DNA from: Girardinichthys multiradiatus
Lineage: Eukaryota; Chordata; Actinopteri; Cyprinodontiformes; Goodeidae
Length of the DNA: 64,000 nt
Direction: 5' to 3'
Assembly (NCBI RefSeq): GCF_021462225.1
Contig: NC_061804.1
Span: 5,626,740-5,690,739 of the forward strand
Shown: piece after piece, positions 1 through 11,065 of the stretch
How the letters are laid out: each line of letters begins with the position of its first letter
Numbering within the stretch: position 1 is the stretch's first letter
Notes under the pieces: model-generated
The model's database searches: none
What the model was told of the DNA's origin: nothing
The model's input: only the letters and a program-made list of their open reading frames with translations
Program-made: the position numbers and the translations under genes

Positions 1-49
1 AGTCAAACAAGAGATTAGTTAAAAAAATTATTTTGGGGGGGTTGCTAAT

Positions 50-520
50 CAGTCTGAGGCCAAGGTTCTTGGCTGGAAAAAGGTGAACTGTCCCCTTTTG
101 GTTGGAGGTCAGTCTCTGCCTTAAGTGAAGGAGTTTAAGTATCTTGGTGTATTGTTTATGGGTGATGGCAGGATGGCGCCAGGCAATGCTGGGTCTGGCG
201 TGGCAGGACTCAGCCTTAGAGATAGGGTGAGGAGCTCCACCATCTGGGGGGAGCTCAAAGTGGAGCCACTGCTACTCCACATCGAAAGGAGTCAGCTGAG
301 GTGGTTCGGGCATCTGATCAGGAAGCCCCCTGGGCGCCTAACCTTCGAAGGTTTTTCGGGCACGTCCCACTGGCAGGAGACTCTGGGGAAAGACCCAGAA
401 CTTACTGGAGGGACTGTATATCCTGTCTGGCCTGGGAATAGGAATGTCTGGGGTTCCCCCCTGGACCCCTGGATCCCGTTTCAGATAAGCAGAAGACAAT
501 GGACTGATGATGGATGGGAT
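50..520 (+). mobile_element. RTE-clade (Rex3-like) LINE, 3' fragment with internal deletion
   Basis: Translation gives the end of a non-LTR reverse transcriptase. It reads SEAKVL..CPLLVGG, a stop at 122-124, then EFKYLGVLF, and after a gap RDRVRSSTIWGELKVEPLLLHIERSQLRWFGHL. The same blocks occur in the copies at 22.7 and 48 kb. About 70 codons present in those copies are missing between the FKYLGVLFMGDGRM block and the GLSLRDRVRSS block, so this copy was deleted internally. The 3' end (AGATAAGCAGAAGAC) runs into a short GATG-type tail near 505-518, as expected for Rex3-like elements. In-frame stops and substitutions make it a dead, moderately old copy. It is 5'-truncated; the left edge near position 50 is approximate. 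Confidence 0.85.
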
Positions 521-2175
521 GCCAATCATGGTGCCAGTGGTCCTTTTGTCAAAGTAGATTGCAAATTCAGAAAGGTTCTGATGAAGGCGATCAGGCCTAA
601 ATGTTTACAGGGAATTAATAAATTTAAAACATTCACTTTAACATTTTAACTCCAATTTAAGATCATTTCATGGGGTAAATTTAATACTCATAGAACTGCA
701 TATTTTTTAGTCTCTTGTCTTTGAAGGGAAATGGAGAGTAAAACAGTTCTGGGACCTCTATTGCTGTTTCTCTTTGAAGGTTGTTTTTAAAGTACTTAAT
801 GAAGTTGGATCAGACAGGAAGCCTTCCTGCCAAATTCTCCCTTATCCCGTCCAACAGGACATTCTCCACTTACATGATCCTAAATGATACGTTATAATTA
901 AATAAACCCAAAACACGGCCAGCAGACCCCCACCAGAACCACACAAGGCCCTAAGTGCTTGCAGTAATGGCTTCGTTAACAGTCCGCTCTTCTGCTACAT
1001 AATGACCCATGAAGAAACCCTCCTGCGAGCCAGTCGCTGAATGTATCTGCTCGCTTTTGGCCTGCTCCCGAAAATGTGCCTTGACACTGACAGAGTGGGA
1101 CAGGTGGCGGAGGCTGGAGTGGACGCTGAGGCTGATTGATAAACAGTCGCTCGCTGCCGCTGCGGGTCGATGGGCATCTGGTGCGCTCCAGCTGAGAATC
1201 AGGCCTGCTGAGAGGGGTCGTCAAACATCTTGCAGGTCAAAACTGGAGCAACTGAGCTGAAACTTGGTATCTGAAAGTTAATTTTCCCTGCTGAGTGCTT
1301 GATTGGTCACTGTATCAGACGGATACATGTGATTTTGCAGATGTCATCAGGCACTCATTCCATCATAATATTACAAGATACAAACCCCACACAGATGCTG
1401 TTGAGCTGAAGCCCAAAGTTGAGCAGGACGATACAAGACTCTATGAGCAGATCCCCTGCACTGTCTGCTAAGCCATCCTCACACACTAATACAATTACTG
1501 ACATTAAACCTCAGTTGGATTATACTGTTTGAAATTACCATGATGCCAAAGATGGACTTGACTGTATGCAATCTAAGAAAAAAATCATTTTCTTTTATTG
1601 TTAATTTTTAGCCTTTTGCTTTTTGCTCTCAACAGAGACCAATGTAATGATTAAAGTATCAACTCATAATGATCTTCATAATTGTTCAAAGATATAAAAA
1701 AGTGGTGTATTTGTTGTTATGGGCTGTTCATATTGTCATTAATTACCAGTTTAATTGACTTATTAGCAAAGTTTTTATTTCTGTGAGTGACAGGTCTCAG
1801 TCTCTGCCAGAAGATGAAAAGTTGGAGAACCAGTGATCTACACCCAGAAATTTAACGTAATGAAATACTTTTTAAACATTCATCCTGAGACCACTACCAT
1901 CGTTTTACTAAGAGGGGCAAAAATAAAAGTACCATTAACCCTAAAATGATTCTGGTTTATATAAATATACCCTGGTTTTGTATGTAAATAACTTATATTT
2001 TCAAAACGAAATTTTTATTATTTTGTTTGAGGATTTTTAAGAGAAGTCTGTTTCATTTCCTATCAACCAAACCCCTTGGTTGAGTAAAAATAATTTAGAA
2101 TTTAAATCTGCCAGGGGTATGACTAATTGTGGGCTTAACTGTATACACTCCCGACTGATATTTTGGTTGAATGAA
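521..2175. other. Non-coding; possible conserved block at about 930-1270
   Basis: No gene is visible. Most of the stretch is AT-rich. The part from about 930 to 1270 is GC-balanced, non-repetitive and complex. It has short chance ORFs on both strands and a TGATTGATAAAC motif near 1131-1142, a pattern often seen in fish conserved non-coding elements. Only a cross-species alignment could confirm this. Confidence 0.35.
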
Positions 2176-2179
2176 GCAG

Positions 2180-3190
2180 AGTTCATAAATTTCACTAGGG
2201 TGAAGGTTCAGGCTTTGGGTAGGTTATTCTAGAAGGTTAATGTTAGCCTCGTTATCCAGTTCAAAACCAGAAAGGGCCTATACATGGGCCTTGTGGAACT
2301 CCCCAAGTAAGAGGTGAGAAGTGAGCATAAATTTAATATTAATTTGTGATCTGTATTTAGGAATTTTTAAAAAGGGTATTTTACAAATGTGTAAAATACC
2401 CTTTTTCCTCACTTATATTTGGGAAAAGACCCTTTACAAAGTTGCACCTCAATTACAGATATGAACAATCTTTTGGCATATTTCTGGCTGTAAATGTATC
2501 ATGTTTCTTTGCAGAATCAGTAGAGCTGATTTAAACTTGTTTTCTGGCACTGGCCTGACTTTGAAGCATAGTCTACAACTTTCCAGAAAGGTTGAAGTCA
2601 AGGTTTAGGAGGGCCATTCCAGAAGACTAATGTTAGCTTTTCAATTTCAGAACCATTTCAAGTGTGTTAAGATCATTGTTCTTGTTTCTACTGTCTAGTT
2701 GGTAATTTCCGGTGAAGTCAGGGAATCCAGCAGTCCTTCCTCTACCAAACAATCCCATAGCATGATGCTACCACTGTTATGCATGACAGTTGGCAGTTCT
2801 CGCCAGAATTGGTGCAGACAATTGAAATGGGTTGGATTCTGGCACTACTCTGTCTTTTAAGCACTTCCACAAATTTTCTGAACGGTTGAGGTTAACTTGT
2901 TCCATCCATTCCAAATATAGTTTTGTCATCTGTTTGAGATGATCTTGTTGGAACACCCACTGGTTTCAACCATCTAGGTGTTCATTCTAGGTTACTTGCA
3001 GTGAAACGGTTCCACAGCATTATGTGGCCACATTATGTGTGCTTAAGTGCGATTAGATTGGCTCCTTAAGACATACTCCTTACAATTATGACCAAACAGT
3101 TCAATCTTTGTCTCATCTAAACACAAAACGTTTCTCCAGAAGGCATTTGGTTTTTCATTGAGAAGAGCTGCAACCTTCAGGGAGATCAAC
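2180..3190 (-). mobile_element. Tc1-like DNA transposon relic (one or two fragments)
   Basis: The plus strand carries the diverged antisense of a Tc1-like transposase gene. Recognisable phrases are the 'gaagtcaaggtttaggaggg' segment near 2593, 'catagcatgatgctaccact' near 2757 and 'gaccaaacagttcaatcttt' near 3089, followed by antisense of the region around the first catalytic Asp. A second, shorter match to the same phrase family lies at about 2200-2275 ('ggctttgggtaggttattct'), so two copies or an internal duplication may be present. No continuous ORF survives and terminal inverted repeats were not found. The family assignment rests on similarity to common fish Tc1 sequences. Edges are approximate. 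Confidence 0.6.
2369..2406. repeat. Perfect 16-bp inverted repeat (hairpin)
   Basis: AAAAAGGGTATTTTAC at 2369-2384 is followed by a 6-base loop and its exact reverse complement at 2391-2406. It lies between the two Tc1-like fragments and may be a surviving terminal repeat or a small foldback. Confidence 0.85.
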
Positions 3191-4985
3191 CCTGATGATA
3201 AAATTTTTAATATCCATCAGAGAAAGAAAAAACAAGTTACGTAAAAATAAACTAGAAAATTCACCCCATAAGGTCATTATGATCTGAAAATGGGTTTGTT
3301 CTTGATTAGTGAGCCAGATTAGTTATAGAGGGAAAACCTTGAGGCTCTCTTTAGTTTAAAATGTAATTTATGATGGATTTTAGTTCACCAACAGGGAGTG
3401 ACTCTGTTTTAGTGAAGTACAACTGATGACTCCCAATGTATTTATTCCCCATTCATGTGATCTTAAAACACATTTTTATCTGAACCCCAGTGGAGCATTT
3501 AGCTAAATAAATCAAGGGGAGGATGCGGTACAAACACATGCGTTGCCTGAAAATGGCTCTAAATGACTGTTAATGTTCTCTATCTGTTTGATGTATGAAT
3601 AAGTAAATATTTGGTGGTTCCCATCATTTTAAAGAAATCGCACAAGGCGATACAGATATAATGTGGAGCTGTACTACCAAAAACATTAAAACAAGGTGGA
3701 AGAAACGAACCCTTAGAGAAGCAGCAGGACAGTTTAACCGTCTTCTCCTGATCTTTTTTCTTCTTTGCCACTTTCTAACCAAGCACATCACCCACTGACG
3801 TCAAGAAAAAACTTTAGATTCACCATGCAGGAGAATAGAGACGGGCTGAGGAGACAGCTGAATGGTCAGGCCCAGAGTTTTCTGTCACGGTCCAGCAGAG
3901 CAGGTCCTTCGCTCCATCAGAGAGGCCGAAAGGACGTGTCGACGCCCGCTAATGTCGGAGCACTTGTCGGCTCAGCAGGGGTGGCGAGGCACCTGCCAAG
4001 TAGAAGCTTGACCTCATCTAACGGGGGATCTTGTAGGGTCATTAGCTGAAATAATTGATTATTTATAGTCAGATCAACGATGCCCTTGATAGCCAGCAGC
4101 GGGGCGGACGATTGCTCAGCTGGCTGATGGCAGTGGATAAATCAAACACTCTTTTCTTTCATTCCTAATCAGGCGACGGAGCGCTGCGCTGAATGGAGAA
4201 ACAGGGAGAGGCCTCAATAACAAACAGATGGGATTAAGAGGAGACAGTGGCTGAATACACTTTTACTCATCGGACATAAAAATTAGTGAACATGTTATTG
4301 GTTATATGAAATATCTGATCTTTTGAAGAGTGAAATTTGAGAAAATGATGCTCTGATTGGTTTAGCCTGACTATTGATAAAAATATTCCTATGACAATAA
4401 CGTTTCCCTGGCCCACTCCACTAAAGGTCCACCGGATATAAATAAAACAATTTTTTTTTCTACTTTTAAAAACATAATTCTTGACATTTAAAACTAAAGT
4501 TAAGGACTTGTGAAAAGGGCATTTAAAATTTCACTGAACCTAAAAATAAAACTAATAAACTTTTCCATTCCCATTGCTCTTTCACTTTTTTATATTTTGA
4601 CCAAGAGTTTCTGCCTGTTTCTGGAAAAGCTGTGATTAGGTAAGGGTTCTGATGAATCTATGGAACCGGGTTCAAAAATAATATATTTTACAAATTTACT
4701 GGGAATTAAAACACAAACAGGCTTTAAACTGTCCTCTTGGAAGACAGAACAGGAATCAGAACAACCATTTTATGTGACAGAACAACCCGAAATAGTGGAG
4801 AATTTTAAAGAGGCAGAAAAATGATGAATTGTTTTCATTCATTTTTACCAATGAAAATCTTAATCGTGATCTCTGTATTTGTACCCAGCCCCTCTGAGTC
4901 AAAATGTTGTACAACTACCTGTTGTTGCGATTTCAGCTGCAGGTCTGCAGGGGGATGTCTCTGCCAGCAGCAGAACTAAATCTGT
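3191..4985. other. Non-coding; possible conserved block at about 3765-4260
   Basis: No gene is recognised. Positions 3765-4260 are more GC-rich and complex than their surroundings and contain 'taattgattatttatag' near 4052, resembling clustered homeodomain-type AT motifs. The plus-strand 94-codon ORF there has no recognisable domain and is probably chance. The remainder is AT-rich. Confidence 0.3.
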
Positions 4986-4989
4986 GAAA

Positions 4990-5550
4990 ACTATTTCAAC
5001 CATAGTCAGGATGGACCGGAAGCATCTCTGAACATCAATTTCTGTGTCTTCACAGACTCTCAATTGGATTTAGTTATGGGCTTTGACTGGGCTATTGCAC
5101 ATGCAGCTCTAGCTGTATGTTGTGGGTTGTTGTCCCTCTAAAATGTTAACTTCCACCCAAGTTTCAAGTCTTTTTAAACGTTTAACAGGTTCTCTTCCAG
5201 GATGGTCCTGTATAGAGTCACTAGTGTTCCCAACAACTCTGACCAGCTTCCCTGTGCCTACTAAAGAAAAACATCCCCACATCATGATGTTGTCACCACT
5301 GTGTTGAATCTCTGTAGCTGTTACTGTGGGCTTCTTAGCTGCTTCCCTGATTGATGATCTTCTTGGCTGGCCTGTAACTTTAGGTGGTCATCCATGTGTT
5401 GGCAGGTTGGCAATTATGTCATATGCTCTCCATTTTCAGATAGATTATACAGTGTGGTGGTCAACACTTGGAAATTTAATTTATAACCCAACCCTGCTTT
5501 AAACTTCTCTACAACATTATCCCAGACATGTGTGGTACACTTTGGGTTGG
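4990..5550 (-). mobile_element. Tc1-like transposon relic, transposase antisense
   Basis: The plus strand reads as the antisense of a Tc1 transposase. 'ctcaattggatttag' near 5059 and 'gctttgactgggctattgca' near 5080 flank the DDE C-terminal region. 'accagcttccctgtgcctac' near 5242 and 'catccccacatcatgatg' near 5271 correspond to the GGGSIMLWGCFS-type motif. 'cctggcctgtaactttaggtgg'-like text near 5369 is antisense of the GRP-type linker between the two HTH units. Frameshifts and deletions remove any ORF. The same family recurs at 40.8-42.0 and 46.4-47.3 kb. No target site was recovered. Confidence 0.75.
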
Positions 5551-5882
5551 TCTGAAGCATACGAGTATGAGTACAAGTATGTTGAAGTTGGTAGGCGCCA
5601 CACTTGTTGTTGTTCACGGTAGTTTGAAAACGTTTGCAGGGCACTGTAACAGAGTCATTGCAATATCATAAAAAAACAGACTAAACGTCTAAGCAGGGTC
5701 TTAAAGTGTTTTTTTTGGGGTAAATTAGGAAACCAGTTGGCTCTCCATTATGCACAACTTTGAACTTGCAGAACAGTTCTGTATCAAGGTGGAGTTGGTT
5801 TATTATCACAGTGGCATTGAGCCATTAACTTGAAACCATTGTAAGAAAAAATGGATATTGTGGTTTAAACGTTATGAATCAA
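5551..5882. other. Non-coding spacer
   Basis: AT-rich DNA between a Tc1 relic and a non-autonomous element. The short CGAGTATGAGTAC run near 5561 resembles the Rex3 tail repeat but lacks any Rex3 body, so it is not called. Confidence 0.4.
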
Positions 5883-5887
5883 CTAAG

Positions 5888-6423
5888 TGTTATGATTTGG
5901 GGTTGTTTGGTTTTTGGTTGCAGGTTACCTGTTTTCTCACAGGTTTTGAATCATGCTTCTGTTTATTATTTTCCTGGTCATGCTTTAGTTTTTGTCTTCT
6001 AGTTCATGTTTTATCAAGTTAGGTTTTTGGATCTGGTTACGCTTTAGTTTCATGGTTTACTAGTTGTGTTTCTATTAGTTTGTATCCTTGAATTTCTGTT
6101 TTGCTCCAGTCATGTTGTGTTCTCTTCTGTCTGTCAATTAACGTTATTTGGTTCACCTGCACCAAGCATTCAGTCTCCTCGTTTCACTTGGTTCTTACTC
6201 CATATATACACCTCTGTTCTGTTCATTCCTCGTGGAAACATTTGGATGACTCTTTCTGTTCATGTCTTGTCCTTTGATCGTGCCAAGCCTGTCTTGCCAG
6301 CCTGCCCATGTCTGTTCTTGCCTTCACCGTCTGTAGTAAGTTTTGATAATTAAATTATTTTACTTTCAGTCATGCTGCCTGGATGTCTGCATTCCGGGGT
6401 CCTCCGCTAGAGAAACCCTGACA
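5888..6423. mobile_element. 536-bp non-autonomous DNA element with CTAAG target duplication
   Basis: The unit begins TGTTATGATTTGG and ends CAAATC-like in reverse (AGAAACCCTGACA), so its ends form a short imperfect inverted repeat, TGTTATGATT versus TGTCAGGGTT. CTAAG occurs immediately before (5883-5887) and immediately after (6424-6428), consistent with a 5-bp target-site duplication. The body is T-rich and ends in a block (TCATGCTGCCTGGATGTCTG near 6370) that I associate with a repeat common in fish genomes. It encodes nothing convincing; the 95- and 60-codon ORFs inside are low-complexity. The superfamily is unknown. Confidence 0.55.
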
Positions 6424-6429
6424 CTAAGC

Positions 6430-9400
6430 TCTTTTCTATCATGTTGTCAATACCATATGTCTTTGGTGAAATATGTAAAAAAAAAACATTTATTGTACAG
6501 GTTTTCTAAAGGTGGCTCTAATTGACTTCTGTCTGGTGGTCTTGTTGTCACCCAGAATATCATCATTACAGCAAACAGCAGAGAAGCTCCAGACAGGATG
6601 AACAGGACGGGAGGGTATGGAGCATCAGATGTCACTTTAAATTACGCCATTAAATCAGCTTGTAATTCTCTTTTTCATCCAAGCTCTCACGTACATGACT
6701 ATGATGACTTCCAGGAGCAGGGTGGACACTCACAGCTGGTGAAAACAGCTGGTGGGGGAGCTGAGGATTGATGCGGATAGACAGAAGGAGCTTTATTATG
6801 AGGACTGAGAGACATCACAGGTGATGACCCCGGCAACAGCAGGACGTGGTTTATGTCGGCTCATTTTATTTCAGATGTGGTGAATAAAACATGAGCTGGT
6901 GTCAACCAAGGGCCCGGGCTGAAGCCGATCAGGGCCATGGCCAAATTCAATGTCAAGTAATGTCGGTAAAACAAAGTCAATAACACAAAGTTCAGCACTG
7001 ACGGATGTTCCAGGGTTCAATCCTGCTGACCGGCCACTGTTAGAGTCAATTTTATCCATCAGTCTGTCTATAGTCATCTGTCTGAGGCTGCAAAAGAGCC
7101 GCATTTTCATGACTAGTGGAGAAATCATTTGTTCAATTAACCAATAAACTCTTTTAGAACTTTGGCTAAAACTTCTAACCTTTTAATTCTGGCTATAAAA
7201 ACATGACTGTAAGGATAAACTCAAACATGTTGGTTTAAATCAGATGAAAAGAAGGAGGAAATGTTTAGCTAAATTTTACTTTCAACTTCCAGACTTCATT
7301 AAGCATTATGTTTATCAGAATAGGAGTGGCCAAATCTCAACTTTCCACATTTAGATTTCAATGAAAATCCCAGAAACCTTGACAAAGTTTCTATTAATAA
7401 CAGGTTCAAAACAATTTGACTGTCCACAAAAAGTGCAGGTCAGCAATTTTTTATGTGTTAAATGGATCAACAAACTCTAAAACTCCATTTCCAGTTAATG
7501 CTAAGTTAATGTTAAGTTGCTGTGCATCAAAATTCTCTGTTTGCCAAATATTTCTTCCTCAGGCTCTGTGTTTATCGAAGTGGCCGTCTGGTGTATCATT
7601 CAATGTCTCATGCTCCCAAAACACAGCAGATGTCGGTCATCTACTTCACCGAAAAAGGAAAATCTTGGTTGTATAGAAAGATATAAAAAGAAAGAAATGA
7701 TGTGCCCTTGGTTGTGCTGGGAATTTCATTTAATTTCTTGTGCTTTCTCTACGCATGTTAGTTATAACCCAGAATGTTTCTGAATAAATCTTATTTTCAC
7801 CCAGAAATCTGCATTTTTCAATGAAAATGAAACCACTACCTTCAATTTAATGCAAATCTACTTTCTACTGTTAGCCCTGTTATAAAGTAAGAACTTGCTT
7901 TATGACAGATTATTATTATTAAGAAACAACGAGCTTATGAGAAAAGATCATGTAGCTAAGTTAATGGTGAGTCATCAGTTGCCATGGTGCCCGAGATCAG
8001 GGGAGAGGCAGAGTGCCTTTCAAAAACAGACAACAGTTTAAGCCTAAAACAAGCAGTCACTGTGTGAAAAGACTAACAGGTACTTATGATTTTCTTGAAC
8101 CAATAGTGGCAGAACCTTTTATTGGACCTATTTGTACACTTATGTGTGTCTGTAGAGTTTTATGTAGGAGATATAGAAGCTTGAAGAGATCCTTCAGTTT
8201 TAGATTTGAAAGAAAGCGTCAGAGCTAAAATACAATGGGAGCGAGTAAGAGTTCGGGTGTCCCTACTCTGCACTTTAGGATGATTTGACAGAAAACCTTA
8301 AGTCCTACATGAATGCAAGACACACTGGGTCAAAGCAGGCAAAAATGCCTACATTTGATAGATAAACTTTACACATTTCGGTAAAATTGAAAGTAGTTTA
8401 AATCAACAAGTTTCTTAATATTTCATAGGGTCAGAATTTAGTGTGTGACATCATCACGCTCTGAGATGAAAATTCTGCAGAAAACAAAAATAATCTAAAA
8501 ATAAAATTATAAAACAACTGTGAACGTGTAAAAACGGTAAAAGGGATTAACTCGCTAAATCAGTTCTAGAACGTCCAGCTTTCTGTGACCCGCTTAAACT
8601 CGTTTAAACAATGTTTCTACCGTAAAGAGCTATGGAGCTCCACGGTGAGCTGGGTTTTCTTACTTTTTCTGTCAAAATACCATTATATTCGGGGTATTTT
8701 AACAACATATACATTATAACTAATGTATCACAACCAAAAATCATTGCACATTTAAATGCTGAGAGAGTTAAAGAGACCAAGAAATCATTACAAAATCAGA
8801 AAAATAATAAGTAACAAAATTTAATTAGAGTACTTTGAAGGTTTGTCTGAAACTGTCCTAAAGCAGGTCAGTCACCAATAGACTAATCATTTTCTTTATC
8901 TTTGTTATAGTTGCTACATCTTCAGTGTAAAAGACACTTGGAAGAAATTAAAGATAAATGGAAAAAAAACACAGCTGCCCTTTGTGTTTCTGCACAGTTT
9001 GTAAGCCTATAAAATCATCATTCAGAAGACTTGGCTAACACGTAACCTAGCAAGCTCAGAATCGTTACTTTTGTATTTTTTTTGTTTTGCTTTTTTTCTG
9101 GTTTCAGATTTGCTAAGTCTAATTGCTTTATTTTTCTGCCCGACTTTTCTGATGATCGCTCCTAAATATTCAAAGCAAACCGAAGGCCAACAGCTTGTTT
9201 TTTTTATATCTGAAATGCTAATAACAGGAATGTGGGTTTGTGTTTGAGAAGTTAGTTTTGGCATTCACTCTCATTATTGTAAGTAAGTGGCTCATTATTT
9301 TTCCAAATCCATTGTCGGTCAGCTAAATAAGGCATTTTTTAAAAGTATGCTGTTGGATTCTCCATTTAAATGTCAAAGTAGTCACTTAAGCAGTGGTTTG

Positions 9401-10680
9401 TTCTCCACTTGAAGTGGACATGTGCTCTGACTGCATTACGACTGGAGGAGACGGCAGCGGCTGAGTTACTACAGATAATTAAGCTGTGACCTTTAACAGC
9501 AGTCAATCTGCTGGTCTCATTGTTGCAAGGACACCACATGGGCGCCACATAAACAGACACACACGGATGCAATCAGACAAAAACATGCTTACATTCACCC
9601 CTGAACTCCAGGTTGTGCTCCTCAAACTCTCAGATAACGCAGTGCGGCTCCTGTCTGCTATTGCCTCCTGACAGCGTTTGTTGCTTTTTCTACCATCGTC
9701 TAACCTGTCAAGCTCTGCCAAAATATGTTTTCTGTCTCCCCCATGGCTCTGTGCACACACACTTCCTTCCAATTATCTGAGGAGAGAGGCAGGAAGAAAA
9801 CTGGGTTGATAAATCTGAGGAGCTTTTGACAGAGGAATGTTTCACAAGGTGATTCTGCTGCCTTCTTCCCGCCTTTCCCTCCCTTCCTTACTTTTCTTTT
9901 TCATGTTTCATTTTTCTTCTATGTCACATAATTCAGCCTTAGCTACCCAACAGCCCTTTGCTCTGTGTGGATCTCAGACCGAGGGGCACGTGACTCACAG
10001 GGCAGCAAGAGGTGAGTTGGACTGTGTCATAAAAGAAGACAACCGGGTTCTAATTAGTGAGGCTGCAGAAACACTTGCACGTATCTCTGCCAGGCTGTGA
10101 TTGTCAGCGGTTTGATTTGTCTGTTTGTGCATATTTGCGTGTTTTAGCTCGAGCCATCTGCCATTCTTCAGCTTTCTGCGGAGGAACAATGCCCCGATGA
10201 AATGAACACAGTAATTAAGCTGCAGCAATGTTTCACAGCTGCAGAAACAGGAGACAATAACAAGCAGAAATCACAGTGTACCAGTTTAAATTAATGCTGA
10301 AATACTTTCAGTTTCAATAAAAACTGCGAAAGAAAGAATGGAGAGTTCAGCCTCATTAGAACATTCAAAAGTTGGATTAAATTAATTTAAAGATGAAACC
10401 TAGACATTTAAAACAATTAAATCTATTTGATGGAATGTGAATTATTCAAAGCAGTAAATGATTTAAATAAAAATATGTAAAATAAATAAAATATAGCCTA
10501 AATTCAGCTGGGTGGAATAAAATAAATGGTCATGATGTGTTAATTTCACTTATTTTTGTCTGAAAAAATCACCAGTGCCACACATTTAAAATATATATAT
10601 ATATGTTTATTCTTTAAAACAACACCCATTTGCAAATGGAATAGGACTGTTCTTCCCATATAGTATTATACAATTATATT
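6430..10680. other. Non-coding; candidate conserved blocks at 6640-7000 and 9360-10240
   Basis: No gene or clear transposon is recognised in these 4 kb. Two parts stand out as complex and GC-balanced. The first is about 6640-7000. The second is about 9360-10240, which includes TAATTAAGCTGTGACC near 9476, CTAATTAGTGAGGCTGC near 10050 and TAATTAAGCTGCAGC near 10211. Short ORFs in both strands there show no domain. The rest is AT-rich with scattered poly-A and poly-T runs, and a short (AT)n run occurs near 10591. Confidence 0.35.
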
Positions 10681-10689
10681 ATACAAGGT

Positions 10690-11065
10690 TTTTATATAGG
10701 ATTTAGGTCTGAGGAGCCAGATGGTCATGAAAAAGGTGGATTTTGTGTCTGATGAACTGTTTCTATGATCATCTGACATCAAGTTTCGAATCATTACCTT
10801 GTTGAAAGTCCCAATAATGACCCATTTTTGGTTTACAGGCACATTCAACCAGATTTTTATTTCAATAGTCCCAATATTTCAAAGAATTTATGATGCTATG
10901 CACTCTATTAAGGTGCCCAGGGACTGTGAGGGAGAAGCAGGCCCACAGCATTACTGATTCTCCACCGTACTTTCCCACATATTCATCCTGTATTGTGCAC
11001 CAAACCCAACTCAAATGACCATCCAGTTTTTAAACCCTTTATAATCTAACTCTAGATATAGGCAG
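10690..11065 (-). mobile_element. Possible Tc1-like transposon relic
   Basis: The plus strand contains 'aaggtgcccagggactgtga' (about 10910), 'cagcattactgattctccac' (about 10947) and 'ccaaacccaactcaaatgac' (about 11002). These resemble the antisense of the GGGS-x-M-W motif region seen in fish Tc1-type transposases. No ORF or terminal repeat is visible, so this is a tentative family call. Confidence 0.4.

Noticed and set aside
5561..5582. CGAGTATGAGTACAAGTATG as another Rex3 tail
   Set aside because: No Rex3 end (GGATAAAGCGGAAGAC) precedes it, so the match to the GAGTAC tail is probably chance.
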